A DNA stretch of 33,396 bases, from positions 1 to 33,396 of the forward strand of contig NZ_SNXI01000023.1 in the NCBI RefSeq assembly GCF_004362895.1, in the 5' to 3' direction. Shown here piece after piece: positions 16,608 to 29,550 of the stretch. The DNA is from Idiomarina aquatica (GTDB lineage Bacteria > Pseudomonadota > Gammaproteobacteria > Enterobacterales > Alteromonadaceae). A program made the position numbers and the translations under genes. The notes beneath the pieces were generated by a model, which made no database searches, was not told the origin of the DNA, and worked only from the letters and a program-made list of their open reading frames with translations. Positions within the stretch are counted from its first letter, which is position 1. Every line of letters begins with the position of its first letter.

Positions 16608-17159
16608 ATGAGCAGACATTTTGATCAAGCAAAAGGGTTAGCAGAAAACCACGATCCTCAAACACATGATTTTGTTTTTAATCAAACCATGATGCGCATT
16701 AAAGATCCGCAGCGCTCTTTGAAATTTTACAGTGAAGTCATGGGTATGACGCTGGTAAAACGACTCGATTTTCCGGAAATGAAGTTCACATTATACTTTA
16801 TGGCCGCGTTGTCACCTGAACAACGACAACAATGGTCAACAGATCACGACGAACGCATCACACAGACGTTCTCACGTCCGGCAATGCTGGAATTGACCCA
16901 TAACTGGGGCGACGAAGATAAAGAGGATGTCGACTTTCACAGTGGCAATAGCGAACCTAAGGGTTTTGGCCACATTGGTTTTGCTGTGCCTGACCTGGAA
17001 GCCGCCTGCAAGCGTTTTGAACAACATCGCGTAGAGTTTCAAAAGCGCCCACAAGACGGCAACATGAAGGGTATCGCGTTTATCAAAGATCCCGATGGTT
17101 ACTGGATCGAAATTTTCACGCCGGAAAAACTCCCTAAACTACTTAGCGAGCATCTTTGA
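16608..17159 (+). CDS. gloA: Lactoylglutathione lyase (glyoxalase I), Zn-type
   Basis: Converts the methylglyoxal-glutathione hemithioacetal to S-lactoylglutathione (EC 4.4.1.5), the first step of methylglyoxal detoxification in the cytoplasm. The 183-residue length and the extra loop [19 protein letters not shown] match the long eukaryote-like, zinc-dependent class. Metal ligands are seen as Gln26 (FNQTMM), Glu95 (LELTHNWG), His122 (GFGHIGFAV) and Glu168 (YWIEIF), in the same register as Gln34/Glu100/His127/Glu173 of human GlxI. The ATG follows GCAGGA. The last 21 nt overlap the convergent phosphatase gene. Confidence 0.95.
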   Translation: MSRHFDQAKGLAENHDPQTHDFVFNQTMMRIKDPQRSLKFYSEVMGMTLVKRLDFPEMKFTLYFMAALSPEQRQQWSTDHDERITQTFSRPAMLELTHNWGDEDKEDVDFHSGNSEPKGFGHIGFAVPDLEAACKRFEQHRVEFQKRPQDGNMKGIAFIKDPDGYWIEIFTPEKLPKLLSEHL

Positions 17160-17633
17160 TACTTTATCTTCAAGTGATGTCATGCCGTGTTGGCGACCCA
17201 CTTCAAGCGCTTGCTCGGTGCTTAGCCCATCGAGCCAAGCCGCACGGAGCGCAAACAACGCGCCAACGCGGTTTGAGGAGGCACAGTGCACCATAATATT
17301 TTTGTCAGCATGGGTTAGTAAAAGACGATCTAGTGCTCGAGCATTCTCAAAAGTAACACCTGTAGCGCCGTTTACCGGAACATGAAAAAACGCGAGCCCC
17401 TGCTGGCTCGTCCATGTTGTTTCTTCGCTACCCGACATTTCTTCAACCGACAATAAACTTATGACGACATCACCACCACTTTCGGCAAAGGTTGCGATAT
17501 CTTCTTTATCAGGAACCCCCATAACCCAGATGTTATCTGATGTCTGTTTGGGGCTATCTATACCCTGCGCTACGCTAACGGAAGGTAATAATAATGCTGT
17601 ACTTAAAACAGCCGAAACTAACAAACGAATCAT
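17139..17633 (-). CDS. Periplasmic DUF442/tyrosine-phosphatase-like protein
   Basis: 164-residue secreted protein: a signal peptide ([20 protein letters not shown], probable cleavage after VAQ at about 23) followed by a DUF442/beta-lactamase-hydrolase-like phosphatase fold. Its active-site loop is [11 protein letters not shown] with Cys117 and Arg122, a Cys-x4-Arg arrangement as in DUF442 proteins rather than the classical Cys-x5-Arg, and with Ser where most relatives have Gly. The general-acid region may be near [21 protein letters not shown] 17633 has CAGGAG upstream. A redox or phosphatase role in the periplasm is likely; the substrate is unknown. It converges on gloA. Confidence 0.75.
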   Translation of the reverse strand: MIRLLVSAVLSTALLLPSVSVAQGIDSPKQTSDNIWVMGVPDKEDIATFAESGGDVVISLLSVEEMSGSEETTWTSQQGLAFFHVPVNGATGVTFENARALDRLLLTHADKNIMVHCASSNRVGALFALRAAWLDGLSTEQALEVGRQHGMTSLEDKVSKMLAK

Positions 17634-17698
17634 ACTTAAACTCCTGTAAACTATTAACTCTATACTTACCTATTTAAGCATAAAACAGATTATTGAAA

Positions 17699-18154
17699 AT
17701 GACACAACTTCAAATTTTAGTCGGTACCACTTCCGGTAACACAGAACATCTGGCAGATCACGCTGCCGATTTGATCAAAGCACGACTTGATATCGATATC
17801 GCAATGCATTACGAGCCAAGTTTTGACACGCTAGACCAGACGCAGCCGTGGCTAATTTTTTTAGCAAGTCACGGTGCCGGCGATTACGGTGATTCGATGC
17901 TCGACTTTTATGCTCAGCTAACAGATGTCGACGCAGTTAAGCCGTTTCCGTACGCCGTTATCGCCATTGGTGAATCCTGCTATGACACTTACTGCTCTGC
18001 CGGGCGCGACATTGATCAACGATTACAACAACTCGGTGCTGAACGAATATATACGCGTTTAGAAATCGATATGCTCGAAGATGATCCAGAAGCAGCATTT
18101 GAACAATGGTATGGCGGATGGATTAGTGCATTGCGATCCTGTACACAATCATGA
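17699..18154 (+). CDS. mioC: Flavodoxin-like protein MioC
   Basis: 151-residue FMN-binding flavodoxin domain. It opens LQILVGTTSGNTEHLADHAAD, where TTSGNTE is the phosphate-binding loop, followed by ASHGAGDYGDSMLDFY and IAIGESCYDTYCSAGRDIDQ (flavin-ring loops). MioC is required for biotin synthase activity in vitro in E. coli. Its position between the envelope genes and the origin, reading towards oriC, matches the E. coli order mioC-oriC-mnmG. ATG 17699 gives the usual start; TTG 17693 two codons upstream is less likely. The ribosome site is weak. Confidence 0.9.
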   Translation: MTQLQILVGTTSGNTEHLADHAADLIKARLDIDIAMHYEPSFDTLDQTQPWLIFLASHGAGDYGDSMLDFYAQLTDVDAVKPFPYAVIAIGESCYDTYCSAGRDIDQRLQQLGAERIYTRLEIDMLEDDPEAAFEQWYGGWISALRSCTQS

Positions 18155-18203
18155 TCATTAAAAATCATGCATTCACTGCCGATCATCATTTATATCCACT
18201 GTC

Positions 18204-18324
18204 TTATACACAAATAAATCAGCATGTGATTGGATCCTGTATAAGATCACATAAGGGCTGTCATCGAATTGGGTATATCCCTGGGGATAACTAAGGCTGT
18301 GCATAAACACCCTAGTTATCCACG
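18204..18324. promoter_or_regulatory. Cluster of DnaA boxes in oriC
   Basis: TTATACACA at 18204-18212 (plus) and TTATGCACA, read on the minus strand at 18298-18306, match TTATNCACA exactly. TTATCCACG at 18316-18324 and TTATCCCCA on the minus strand at 18282-18290 are one base off. Further one-mismatch boxes are CTATTCACA at 18405-18413 and TTAACCACA at 18575-18583. Confidence 0.85.
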
Positions 18325-18419
18325 ATCTATGATCCGGGCTTAAGGGATCTTATTAACAGCTAGTGATCTTAACGAACATCTTTTAAAATAAGGGTCTTAG
18401 CGATCTATTCACAGATTTT

Positions 18420-18525
18420 GGCTAACTAAAAGAAGTAATAATAAAAGATCTATAAAGATCAAATACTGATCTTATTTAGATCTTTACAGAATTCGTAAAA
18501 AAACTGTTTGCACAAAAATTAACCT
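18420..18525. other. Probable DNA unwinding element of oriC
   Basis: An A+T-rich stretch with four GATC motifs in 36 bases (18447, 18457, 18468, 18479), three of them followed by T-rich sequence (GATCTATAAA, GATCTTATTT, GATCTTTACA). This resembles the E. coli AT-rich 13-mers GATCTNTTNTTTT, which melt first at initiation. Confidence 0.65.
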
Positions 18526-18596
18526 TTTCGATCCAGGTCAATTCGCGTTAAAATAACCGGCTCTTTTGATTCCCTTAACCACAAAGGCTTTACTGA

Positions 18597-20492
18597 ATGT
18601 CACACACCTCAAGTCAACAATTTGATGTCATCGTTGTCGGTGGAGGCCATGCGGGTACTGAGGCAGCACTTGCCTCTGCAAGGATGGGTAGTCGCACCCT
18701 ACTATTAACCCACAATATAGATACACTCGGACAAATGTCCTGTAATCCGGCAATTGGCGGGATCGGCAAAGGACACCTGGTTAAGGAAATTGATGCCCTT
18801 GGCGGTATCATGGCAAAAGCAGCTGATCGTGCAGGCATTCAATTTAGAACACTCAACTCGTCTAAGGGCCCTGCAGTTAGAGCAACTCGAGCTCAAGCAG
18901 ATAGGCAGCTGTATAAACAAGCGATCCGCTATGCATTGGAAACACAACCAAATTTAACCTTGTTTCAACAGGGGTGTGATGATCTGATCGTTGAGAATGA
19001 TCGCGTTTGCGGCGTTGTTACTCAAATGGGTTTACGATTTCACGCCAAAAACGTGGTGTTAACGGTAGGTACCTTCCTGGGTGGTCAAATTCATATCGGC
19101 TTAGATAACTATCAAGGCGGACGTGCCGGTGATCCTCCGGCAAATGCGTTAGCTAAACGTTTAAGAGCGTTACCGTTGCGTGTAGAACGATTGAAAACAG
19201 GCACGCCACCGCGTATAGCCAGCAGCTCAGTAGATTTTTCAGTCATGCAGGAGCAACCGGGTGACAAGCCAACGCCGGTTTTTTCGTATATGGGTTCACG
19301 CGCTGATCATCCGCGTCAGATATCATGCTACATAACCCATACCAACGAAAAGACACACGACATTATTCGCTCCGGGCTTGATCGTTCGCCCATGTACTCA
19401 GGTGTCATTGAGGGAGTCGGACCGCGTTACTGTCCTTCAATTGAAGACAAGATTGTACGGTTTGCTGATAAGCAGTCTCATCAAATTTTTGTTGAGCCTG
19501 AGGGGCTTGATACGTTTGAGCTTTACCCTAATGGCATTTCCACCAGTTTGCCTTATGACGTTCAGGAGCAATTGGTTCGATCCATTCATGGCTTTGAAAA
19601 TGCGGTTATCACACGTCCGGGTTATGCGATCGAGTACGACTATTTCGATCCCCGCGATCTTAAACAATCACTTGAAACCAAGGTTATTGAAGGGCTGTTT
19701 TTTGCGGGTCAAATTAATGGCACAACCGGTTACGAAGAAGCGGGAGCTCAAGGGTTGATAGCGGGCCTTAATGCATCACTCCGTGCTCAAGGAAAAGAAA
19801 GCTGGGCTCCGCGTCGCGATGAAGCTTATACCGGTGTTTTGATCGATGATCTTTCAACACTCGGTACGCAAGAGCCTTACCGCATGTTCACATCGCGGGC
19901 TGAGTATCGTTTGTTACTACGCGAAGACAATGCTGATATGCGATTAACTGAAAAAGGTCGCGAACTTGGACTTGTCGATGATGAACGCTGGGCATCGTTT
20001 AACACCAAAGTAGAATCTATCGAGCAAGAAAAACAACGCTTGCGAGAAACATGGGTTCACAAGGATCATGAAGCGGTCGATTCCATCAATCAATTAGTGA
20101 AAAGTCCGATAACCAAAGAGGTTAATGGTGAAGAATTATTGCGTCGTCCGGAAATTCATTATACTGACTTGGTCAAGACGCCATTTTTTGCACCAGGCTT
20201 AAATGACCCGGCAGCAGCAGAACAAGTCGAAATTCAGACAAAATACGCGGGTTACATAACACGCCAACAAGATGAAATTGCTAAACAGCAACGACACGAA
20301 AATACATTATTGCCGACAAGCTTTGATTACGCCTCGATCAAGGGGTTATCTAACGAAGTGATCGCTAAATTGAATCAACATCAACCAGAAACTGTAGGAA
20401 AAGCCTCGCGCATCTCTGGGATTACACCTGCAGCAATTTCTATGTTGTTGGTGCATTTAAAAAAACAAGGATTGTTGCGTAAGAGCGCCTAA
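18597..20492 (+). CDS. mnmG: tRNA uridine-5-carboxymethylaminomethyl synthase subunit MnmG (GidA)
   Basis: FAD-dependent partner of MnmE that installs the cmnm5 group at wobble uridine 34 of certain tRNAs, using methylene-tetrahydrofolate. 631 residues, normal length. It shows the FAD site [12 protein letters not shown] (15-20 loop), the signature [17 protein letters not shown] with the catalytic Cys, a second conserved block ([14 protein letters not shown]), [12 protein letters not shown], and the C-terminal [18 protein letters not shown]. The start lies directly after oriC. rsmG begins 5 bases after its stop, an old and widely conserved pair. Confidence 0.98.
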   Translation: MSHTSSQQFDVIVVGGGHAGTEAALASARMGSRTLLLTHNIDTLGQMSCNPAIGGIGKGHLVKEIDALGGIMAKAADRAGIQFRTLNSSKGPAVRATRAQADRQLYKQAIRYALETQPNLTLFQQGCDDLIVENDRVCGVVTQMGLRFHAKNVVLTVGTFLGGQIHIGLDNYQGGRAGDPPANALAKRLRALPLRVERLKTGTPPRIASSSVDFSVMQEQPGDKPTPVFSYMGSRADHPRQISCYITHTNEKTHDIIRSGLDRSPMYSGVIEGVGPRYCPSIEDKIVRFADKQSHQIFVEPEGLDTFELYPNGISTSLPYDVQEQLVRSIHGFENAVITRPGYAIEYDYFDPRDLKQSLETKVIEGLFFAGQINGTTGYEEAGAQGLIAGLNASLRAQGKESWAPRRDEAYTGVLIDDLSTLGTQEPYRMFTSRAEYRLLLREDNADMRLTEKGRELGLVDDERWASFNTKVESIEQEKQRLRETWVHKDHEAVDSINQLVKSPITKEVNGEELLRRPEIHYTDLVKTPFFAPGLNDPAAAEQVEIQTKYAGYITRQQDEIAKQQRHENTLLPTSFDYASIKGLSNEVIAKLNQHQPETVGKASRISGITPAAISMLLVHLKKQGLLRKSA

Positions 20493-20497
20493 ACGAC

Positions 20498-21133
20498 ATG
20501 TTGAAAGAATCACTGAAGTCATTACTCAGTCAGACAAAGATTGAACCATTGCTGATGCTTGACGAAAACCAGCTGGATCAGTTGGTTCAGCTAGTCGAGC
20601 AACTGGATAAATGGAATAAAGCGTATAATCTAACCAGTGTCCGCGATCCAAAGCAAATGGTTAGCCGGCACATTGTCGACAGTCTGATCATTAGCCCGTT
20701 TTTAACCGGAGACCGGTTTATCGATGTTGGTACCGGCCCTGGTTTACCGGGACTACCTCTCGCTATTGCCAATCCTGATAAATCTTTTGTTTTGCTCGAT
20801 AGTCTTGGCAAACGTATTCGTTTTATTCGTCAGGTATGTCATCAGCTGGGCATTAAAAACGTGCAGGCAGTTCAAAGCCGCGTTGAGGACTATACCGAGC
20901 AAAATAATAGCTTTGATGGTGTATTAAGTAGAGCCTTTGCCTCACTTGATGATATGCTGACCTGGTGCAAACATTTACCTAAAAATAACGGTAAATATCT
21001 TGCGCTTAAGGGACAATACCCACAGCAAGAACTGGACGAATTATCTGAGCAGTATAAGATTGAACAAATTAGTTCGTTAAATGTTCCTGGTGTTGACGGT
21101 GACCGTCATATCGTCGTTATCTCAGCCCAGTAG
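20498..21133 (+). CDS. rsmG: 16S rRNA (guanine527-N7)-methyltransferase RsmG (GidB)
   Basis: Methylates G527 in the 530 loop of 16S rRNA with S-adenosylmethionine; loss gives low-level streptomycin resistance in many bacteria. The 211-residue product has the helical start [27 protein letters not shown], the SAM-binding motif [17 protein letters not shown] (74-90), and the downstream [14 protein letters not shown] 20498 follows mnmG by 5 bases. The gap to parA is 60 bases. Confidence 0.97.
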   Translation: MLKESLKSLLSQTKIEPLLMLDENQLDQLVQLVEQLDKWNKAYNLTSVRDPKQMVSRHIVDSLIISPFLTGDRFIDVGTGPGLPGLPLAIANPDKSFVLLDSLGKRIRFIRQVCHQLGIKNVQAVQSRVEDYTEQNNSFDGVLSRAFASLDDMLTWCKHLPKNNGKYLALKGQYPQQELDELSEQYKIEQISSLNVPGVDGDRHIVVISAQ

Positions 21134-21193
21134 CGCACTGCGCTCGCCAAAACACGCAGTTATAAAGCGATAATGATAAGAGGTTAAACACCC

Positions 21194-21982
21194 GTGGCAA
21201 CTACCATTGCGATAGCAAATCAAAAAGGCGGTGTTGGTAAAACAACGACTGCAGTTAATCTCGCCGCTTCAATGGCCGCGACGCGACGCAAAGTATTACT
21301 CATTGACTTGGATCCTCAGGGTAATGCGACCATGGGCAGTGGTGTCGACAAATACGATGTAGAAAATACCGTCTATGAATTACTCGTTGATGAGAAACCG
21401 GTAAAGGACGTCGTAGAAACGGATACCAACGGCAAATATCATCTGATAGCAGCAAATTCTGATGTGACCGCTGCCGAAATCAAATTGATGGAATTTTTTG
21501 CCCGCGAGGTGCGGTTGCGTAACTCACTAAAAGCCGTGCAAGACGATTATGATTTTATTTTTATCGATTGTCCGCCGTCATTAAACTTACTGACGGTAAA
21601 TGCGATGGCAGCAGCTGATTCTGTGTTAGTACCTATGCAGTGCGAATATTACGCGCTTGAGGGATTGACTGCGCTGATGGAAACCATTCGTCAATTGGCA
21701 GACGTTGTTAATCCAGGGTTATCTATCGAAGGCATATTGCGTACCATGTATGATCCGCGAAACAGGCTCGCTAATGACGTATCTGAACAGCTAAAACAGC
21801 ATTTCGGAGACAAGGTTTATCGTACTGTTATACCGAGAAATGTGCGGTTGGCAGAGGCTCCGTCTTTTGGTGCACCGGCGATGTACTATGATAAATCGTC
21901 GACAGGTGCAAAAGCTTACCTATCGCTTGCTGGTGAATTAATTCGTCGCTCGGAACAGCGTGCAAACGCAGAAGTTGATTAA
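21194..21982 (+). CDS. parA: Chromosome partitioning ATPase ParA (Soj)
   Basis: Walker-type ATPase that drives segregation of the origin region together with ParB; it binds DNA nonspecifically as an ATP dimer. 262 residues, the short form without an N-terminal HTH, as in chromosomal Soj. The deviant Walker A KGGVGKTT is at 11-18, the switch DLDPQGNA at about 38-45, and Walker B FIDCPPSLNLLT near 124. The start is GTG 21194 with AGAGG upstream. parB follows after 23 bases. Confidence 0.97.
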   Translation: MATTIAIANQKGGVGKTTTAVNLAASMAATRRKVLLIDLDPQGNATMGSGVDKYDVENTVYELLVDEKPVKDVVETDTNGKYHLIAANSDVTAAEIKLMEFFAREVRLRNSLKAVQDDYDFIFIDCPPSLNLLTVNAMAAADSVLVPMQCEYYALEGLTALMETIRQLADVVNPGLSIEGILRTMYDPRNRLANDVSEQLKQHFGDKVYRTVIPRNVRLAEAPSFGAPAMYYDKSSTGAKAYLSLAGELIRRSEQRANAEVD

Positions 21983-22005
21983 TAATAAAGGGAAGAAAGT
22001 AACTT

Positions 22006-22896
22006 ATGTCGGCTAAAAAACGAGGACTCGGTCGCGGACTCGATGCGCTGCTCACCAGCAACACCGCAAGTCAGCAAAAACAAACAGAGCAAACTGTGGA
22101 GCCTACCTTAGCCATTGCTGAAAAAGGTGAGTTACAAAAATTACCTATTGAGCAATTGAAGCCGGGTCGTTATCAGCCGCGTAAAGATATGTCACCCGAA
22201 GCGTTGGAAGACCTAGCTGCATCGGTGAAGGCGCAGGGAATAATTCAGCCAATTGTTGTAAGACCTGTTGCTGACGACGAATTCGAAATAATTGCTGGTG
22301 AACGTCGCTGGCGAGCAGCGCAACTGGCAAAACTTGAACTGGTCCCATGCTTGATAAAAGACGTTGCCGATGAAGCAGCTGTCGCTATTGCTTTAATTGA
22401 GAATATTCAACGCGAAGACCTTAATGCCATGGAAGAAGCAACGGCATTGCAGCGTCTGCTCGATGAATTTCAGATGACCCACCAGGATGTCGCTCAGGCG
22501 GTTGGTAAATCACGCACCACAGTAACTAATTTATTACGGCTGAATAACCTCGAAAGCGGCGTAAAAACACTACTTGAACGCGGTGATATCGATTTGGGCC
22601 ATGCTAAATTGTTGCTGGCATTGCAAGGTGAACAACAAACCGATGTAGCCCAACAAATTGTTGCTAAAGATCTGACCGTTCGCGAATCCGAAAAATTGGT
22701 TCGCAAAACATTAGAACCACCAAAAGAACCTGAACAACCGCAAACCGACCCAGACATCGAAAGATTACAAACACAGTTGGGTGAAAAACTCGGTGCTAAA
22801 GTTGCAATAAATCACGGTCGTAAAGGCAAGGGTAAAGTCGTTATCAATTACACTAGTTTGGATGAGTTAGACGGCATCCTTTCTCACATCAAATAA
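22006..22896 (+). CDS. parB: Chromosome partitioning protein ParB (Spo0J)
   Basis: CTP-dependent DNA clamp that loads at parS and spreads. 296 residues with the ParA-interacting N-terminus (KKRGLGRGLDALL), the CTP-binding motif GERRWR at 98-103, ENIQRED at 132-138, an HTH at about 156-178 (MTHQDVAQAVGKSRTTVTNL), and a C-terminal dimerisation region after a charged linker (about 230-250). It is in an operon with parA. By eye I found no parS match (TGTTTCACGTGAAACA) in the window. Confidence 0.97.
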   Translation: MSAKKRGLGRGLDALLTSNTASQQKQTEQTVEPTLAIAEKGELQKLPIEQLKPGRYQPRKDMSPEALEDLAASVKAQGIIQPIVVRPVADDEFEIIAGERRWRAAQLAKLELVPCLIKDVADEAAVAIALIENIQREDLNAMEEATALQRLLDEFQMTHQDVAQAVGKSRTTVTNLLRLNNLESGVKTLLERGDIDLGHAKLLLALQGEQQTDVAQQIVAKDLTVRESEKLVRKTLEPPKEPEQPQTDPDIERLQTQLGEKLGAKVAINHGRKGKGKVVINYTSLDELDGILSHIK

Positions 22897-22974
22897 CCGG
22901 GTTAGCTAAGTCCCTGTCATAATTGTAGAACTTTTGTTAAATGGCATGAAAAATAACGGCTGTAGCCAAATTTG

Positions 22975-23003
22975 TTTGCAATTAACGGGCAGATCTTTAT
23001 ACT
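22975..23003 (+). promoter_or_regulatory. Promoter of the atp operon
   Basis: TTTGCA (22975-22980) and TATACT (22998-23003) are separated by 17 bases, about 70 bases before the atpI start. It sits in the 177-base gap after parB and is the best promoter candidate for the whole ATP synthase operon. Confidence 0.6.
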
Positions 23004-23073
23004 AGCGCGAGTTTCATAGTGGCTGTTTAAAAGGCCACCAATTAACGACGCTTGAAAACTAAAGGTATCGCGT

Positions 23074-23460
23074 GTGGTTCAGTCCTTAGGTCGGGTGGGT
23101 AGACAACTCGCTTTTAAAACCGTGCTGTACCAACTCGTCGTCGTTGCTCTGCTGACAATTATGGTCGCATTGAGCACACAATGGAATAATGCGTGGCCCG
23201 TTATCGCGGGCGGTTTAGCCGCAATTATTCCTAATGCCCTGTTTGGCTTAATCGCATTTATGCATGCGGGCGCCCGGGCAAACCAGAAAGTTGTTAAAAG
23301 TTTTTTTGTAGGAGAAGGCGTCAAATTGATGCTAACGGCGGTGTTAATAAGCCTACTTTTTCTACTGACAGATTTTAATCCGTTGTGGTTAATGAGCGGT
23401 TTTGTTTTCGCTGTTATTTCACAATGGGTTGCGCCAATTTTATTTTTAAAATCAACGTAA
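23074..23460 (+). CDS. atpI: ATP synthase subunit I
   Basis: 128-residue membrane protein of the AtpI family, a non-essential factor that helps assemble the c-ring. Four TM segments are visible (about 17-35, 43-62, 78-98 and 104-124), with the small-residue NALFGLIAFMHAGARA between the second and third. The start is GTG 23074, with a weak AAAGG site. First gene of the operon and 12 bases before atpB. Confidence 0.88.
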   Translation: MVQSLGRVGRQLAFKTVLYQLVVVALLTIMVALSTQWNNAWPVIAGGLAAIIPNALFGLIAFMHAGARANQKVVKSFFVGEGVKLMLTAVLISLLFLLTDFNPLWLMSGFVFAVISQWVAPILFLKST

Positions 23461-24572
<1,112 letters not shown>

Positions 24573-24609
24573 GCGCGATTCGACGGTCACCAGATAAAGG
24601 AGGTCCGTT

Positions 24610-25080
24610 GTGAATATCAACGCAACTCTAATTGGACAAACGATCGCGTTCATCGTGTTCGTGTGGTTCTGCATGAAATTCGTGTGGCCACCGATCATAA
24701 ATGCTATCGAAGAACGTCAGAAGAAAATTGCTGACGGTCTAAATGCGGGCGAACGCGCTCAAAAAGATTTAGAAAAAGCCCAGGAAGAAATTGCTGAGCA
24801 GCTCAAAGAAGCGAAACAGCAAGCGGCTGAAATCATTGAACAGGCGAAAAAACGTGGCGCTAAAATCGTTGAGGAAGAAACTCAACGAGGCCATGAAGAG
24901 CGCGAGAAAATCGTTGCTGCTGGTCATGAAGAAGTCGCCTCTGAGCGTAACCGTGCACGCGAAGAATTGCGTAAGCAAGTCGCTGTGTTAGCCGTTACCG
25001 GGGCACAGAAAATCATCGAGCGTGAAATTGATAAAGACGCTCACAGTGACATCGTTGAAAAACTGGTCGCTGAACTTTAA
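24610..25080 (+). CDS. atpF: ATP synthase Fo subunit b
   Basis: 156-residue peripheral stalk protein: one N-terminal TM helix ([20 protein letters not shown] region) followed by a long, charged alpha-helical coiled coil rich in Glu, Lys and Ala to about residue 140. Same length as E. coli b. The start is GTG 24610, with a strong AGGAGGT upstream. Confidence 0.96.
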   Translation: MNINATLIGQTIAFIVFVWFCMKFVWPPIINAIEERQKKIADGLNAGERAQKDLEKAQEEIAEQLKEAKQQAAEIIEQAKKRGAKIVEEETQRGHEEREKIVAAGHEEVASERNRAREELRKQVAVLAVTGAQKIIEREIDKDAHSDIVEKLVAEL

Positions 25081-25097
25081 TTAAGGGGTTAGAGCTT

Positions 25098-25631
25098 ATG
25101 TCAGAACTGACTACGGTCGCTCGCCCTTACGCAAAAGCAGCTTTTGATTTTGCTTTAGAACAGGGAGCGCTCGATAAGTGGGCCGATATGCTCGAATTTG
25201 CTGCAGTGGTAGCAAAAGACGAGACGGTGGCATCATTTTTGAGCAGCTCCGCTACTGTTGGTAAGACAGCCGAAGTTTTTATTGGCGTTTGTGGCGATGA
25301 GCTCGACGACAATGCAAAGAACTTTGTCAAAGTGTTGGCAGAAAACGAACGTTTACCTGCCCTATCAGCAGTCAGTGAGCTCTATCAGACGTTCCGTGCG
25401 GAATACGAAAAGGAAGTCGAAGTTGACGTGACTTCTGCGGTTAAGTTGTTAAAAGCGCAACAAACCGAACTGAGTAAAGCATTGGAACAGCGTCTGCAAC
25501 GCAAAATTAAGCTGAACTGCAGTGTCGATAAGTCCATCATTGGTGGACTGGTTATTGAAGCAGGTGACGTTGTTATAGATGGCACCTTGCGCGGCAAGTT
25601 AGATAGACTTGCTTACGCACTGCAATCCTAA
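25098..25631 (+). CDS. atpH: ATP synthase F1 subunit delta
   Basis: 177-residue stator subunit joining the b dimer to the alpha3beta3 head. N-terminal six-helix domain beginning [23 protein letters not shown] and the conserved C-terminal strand region [35 protein letters not shown]. Same length as in E. coli. The start follows atpF by 17 bases. Confidence 0.97.
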   Translation: MSELTTVARPYAKAAFDFALEQGALDKWADMLEFAAVVAKDETVASFLSSSATVGKTAEVFIGVCGDELDDNAKNFVKVLAENERLPALSAVSELYQTFRAEYEKEVEVDVTSAVKLLKAQQTELSKALEQRLQRKIKLNCSVDKSIIGGLVIEAGDVVIDGTLRGKLDRLAYALQS

Positions 25632-25645
25632 TTGGGGACTTGAGC

Positions 25646-27187
25646 ATGCAATTGAATTCAAATGAAATCGCAGAACTGATCAAACAGCGAATTGAGAAGT
25701 TCGAAGTCACCAGCGAAGCTCGCAACGAAGGTACCATCATGTCTGTACAAGACGGTATCATTCGCGTTCACGGCCTTGCAGATTGTCTGCAAGGTGAAAT
25801 GATTGAGCTACCTGGTAATAGTTACGCTATCGCATTGAACCTTGAACGAGATTCAGTCGGTGCGGTTGTTATGGGCCCTTATGCAGATTTGCAGGAAGGC
25901 ACCAAGGTCAAATCTACCGGTCGTATCTTAGAAGTTCCGGTTGGCGAAAAGCTGTTAGGCCGTGTGGTTAACACACTGGGTCAACCAATTGATGGTAAAG
26001 GTCCAATTGAAGCTGACGGCTATGAACCGGTTGAGAAAATCGCACCAGGCGTTATCGAACGTCAATCAGTTGATCAGCCAGTACAAACAGGCTACAAGTC
26101 AATTGACTCGATGATTCCGGTAGGTCGTGGCCAGCGTGAGCTGATCATCGGTGACCGTCAAACGGGTAAAACTGCATTAGCTGTTGACGCTATCATTAAC
26201 CAGAAAGATTCTGGTATTAAGTGTGTTTACGTTGCTATTGGTCAGAAAAACTCAACCATCTCTGCTGTTGTACGTAAGCTGGAAGAGCACGGCGCATTGG
26301 AAAACACCATTGTAGTTGCTGCTTCTGCTTCTGAATCTGCAGCATTGCAATATTTGGCAGCTTACTCTGGCTGTACTATGGGTGAATACTTCCGTGACCG
26401 CGGTGAAGACGCTTTGATTGTTTACGATGACCTGTCTAAGCAGGCTGTTGCATACCGTCAAATTTCACTGTTATTGCGTCGTCCGCCAGGTCGTGAAGCA
26501 TTCCCTGGTGACGTTTTCTACCTTCACTCACGTCTACTTGAGCGTGCTGCGCGTGTTAACGCTGACTACGTAGAAAAATTCACTGACGGTAAAGTGAAAG
26601 GCCAGACCGGTTCTTTAACTGCCCTACCTATCATTGAAACTCAGGCAGGTGACGTATCGGCGTTCGTACCGACTAACGTTATCTCAATCACCGATGGTCA
26701 GATCTTCCTGGAAACTGACTTGTTTAACTCAGGTATTCGTCCTGCTGTTAACGCCGGTGTCTCGGTTTCTCGAGTTGGTGGTTCAGCACAAACGAAAATA
26801 ATCAAGAAATTGGGTGGCGGTATCCGTCTTGCCCTGGCTCAGTATCGTGAGTTGGCGGCGTTCGCGCAGTTCGCATCTGACCTTGATGAGTCGACTCGTT
26901 CACAGTTAGAGCACGGTCAGCGTGTAACCGAACTGATGAAACAGAAACAGTACAAGCCTATGAGCGTGTCTCAAATGGCTGTATCAATTTACGCCGTTGA
27001 AAAAGGCTTTTTGAAAGATGTCGCAATCGACAAAATCATGGATTTTGAAGAGTCGCTACAGTCTTTCATGGCAAGCGAATACGCTGAGCTAATGGCTGAG
27101 ATTGATAAAACTGGCAACTATAACGACGACATCGATGCGCAATTGAAAGCCGCGCTTGAGAAATTCAAGCAAACGCAATCATGGTAA
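25646..27187 (+). CDS. atpA: ATP synthase F1 subunit alpha
   Basis: 513-residue non-catalytic nucleotide-binding subunit. P-loop GDRQTGKT at 169-176, [11 protein letters not shown]-type Walker B ([20 protein letters not shown]), and the conserved SRVGGSAQ with the arginine finger region. I chose ATG 25646, not the in-frame TTG 25640 two codons upstream, because [16 protein letters not shown] matches the known bacterial N-terminus and gives exactly the E. coli length. Confidence 0.97.
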   Translation: MQLNSNEIAELIKQRIEKFEVTSEARNEGTIMSVQDGIIRVHGLADCLQGEMIELPGNSYAIALNLERDSVGAVVMGPYADLQEGTKVKSTGRILEVPVGEKLLGRVVNTLGQPIDGKGPIEADGYEPVEKIAPGVIERQSVDQPVQTGYKSIDSMIPVGRGQRELIIGDRQTGKTALAVDAIINQKDSGIKCVYVAIGQKNSTISAVVRKLEEHGALENTIVVAASASESAALQYLAAYSGCTMGEYFRDRGEDALIVYDDLSKQAVAYRQISLLLRRPPGREAFPGDVFYLHSRLLERAARVNADYVEKFTDGKVKGQTGSLTALPIIETQAGDVSAFVPTNVISITDGQIFLETDLFNSGIRPAVNAGVSVSRVGGSAQTKIIKKLGGGIRLALAQYRELAAFAQFASDLDESTRSQLEHGQRVTELMKQKQYKPMSVSQMAVSIYAVEKGFLKDVAIDKIMDFEESLQSFMASEYAELMAEIDKTGNYNDDIDAQLKAALEKFKQTQSW

Positions 27188-27241
27188 TCGCAGTTGGCCG
27201 CGCAAGCGGCCATTTGTCGTTGAGTTAACAGGAGAATCGTC

Positions 27242-28105
27242 ATGGCCAGCGGTAAAGAGATAAAAACTCAGATCTCGAGTATCGGTAATACTCAGAAGAT
27301 CACCAGTGCTATGGAAATGGTCGCTGCGTCTAAGATGAAAAAGGCGCAGGAACGTATGGAGGCAAGTCGCCCCTATGCGGACACCATTCGCAAGGTGATT
27401 GGTCATGTGGCGCGCGGTAACCTTGAATATCGTCATCCATTTATGGAAGAACGTCAGGTTAAACGTGTGGGTTACATCATTGTTTCTACCGACCGTGGTT
27501 TGTGCGGCGGCTTGAACGGTAATGAGTTCAAGAAAGTCGTTAAGCACGCAAACGAATGGAAAGAGCAAGATGTTGAAGCGGATTTTGCTGCTATAGGCAG
27601 TAAAGCAACTGGTTTCTTTAAGCGTTTTGGACCACTAAAAGCGCAGTTTTCAGGTATGGGTGATAAACCCGAACTGAATGAAATCACCGGTTCTATCCAG
27701 GTTATGCTGGATGCTTTCGAAGAAGGCAAAATCGACCGCTTGTATGTTGTGTTTAACAAATTTGTGAACACGATGACCCAAGAGCCGACCATTCATCAAT
27801 TGTTGCCATTGCCGCAAGCAGGTTCGGAAGAAGAAGTACAAACAGGTAGCTGGGACTATCTGTATGAGCCGAATCCAGAAAGTATTCTAGACACCCTTAT
27901 TCGTCGCTTTGTAGAAATGCAGGTGTACCAAGGGGTGGTAGATAACTTCGCTAGCGAGCAAGCCGCTCGGATGATTGCGATGAAAGCCGCAACTGACAAC
28001 GCCGAAGATATTATTGACCAGCTGCAGTTGCAGTATAACAAGGCGCGTCAGGCAGCAATTACGCAAGAAATTTCGGAAATCGTGTCCGGCGCCGAAGCGG
28101 TATAA
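27242..28105 (+). CDS. atpG: ATP synthase F1 subunit gamma
   Basis: 287-residue central rotor shaft. N-terminal helix [20 protein letters not shown] with [16 protein letters not shown], the conserved [11 protein letters not shown] (about 79-89), and the C-terminal helix [20 protein letters not shown] followed by [19 protein letters not shown]. Same length as E. coli gamma. AGGAGA lies upstream of the ATG. Confidence 0.97.
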   Translation: MASGKEIKTQISSIGNTQKITSAMEMVAASKMKKAQERMEASRPYADTIRKVIGHVARGNLEYRHPFMEERQVKRVGYIIVSTDRGLCGGLNGNEFKKVVKHANEWKEQDVEADFAAIGSKATGFFKRFGPLKAQFSGMGDKPELNEITGSIQVMLDAFEEGKIDRLYVVFNKFVNTMTQEPTIHQLLPLPQAGSEEEVQTGSWDYLYEPNPESILDTLIRRFVEMQVYQGVVDNFASEQAARMIAMKAATDNAEDIIDQLQLQYNKARQAAITQEISEIVSGAEAV

Positions 28106-28129
28106 CGCGGCAACGGTAAACAGAATTGA

Positions 28130-29533
<1,404 letters not shown>

Positions 29534-29550
29534 CCGACCGGGAGGTTTGA

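Larger units (their letters stand above)
18155..18596. other. oriC: Chromosomal replication origin oriC
   Basis: A 442-base gene-free gap between mioC and mnmG, the position of oriC in gammaproteobacteria. It carries 14 GATC sites between 18153 and 18533, about nine times the chance expectation, plus consensus and near-consensus DnaA boxes and an AT-rich mnmG-proximal part with repeated GATCTTA/GATCTTT motifs. This arrangement (DnaA boxes near mioC, AT-rich repeats near mnmG) mirrors E. coli. Dam methylation and SeqA would be expected to act here; no dam gene is in the window. Confidence 0.93.

Noticed and set aside
20493-23073. parS site near parAB
   Set aside because: No match to TGTTTCACGTGAAACA or a one-mismatch version was seen by eye; a computed search is still needed to exclude it.
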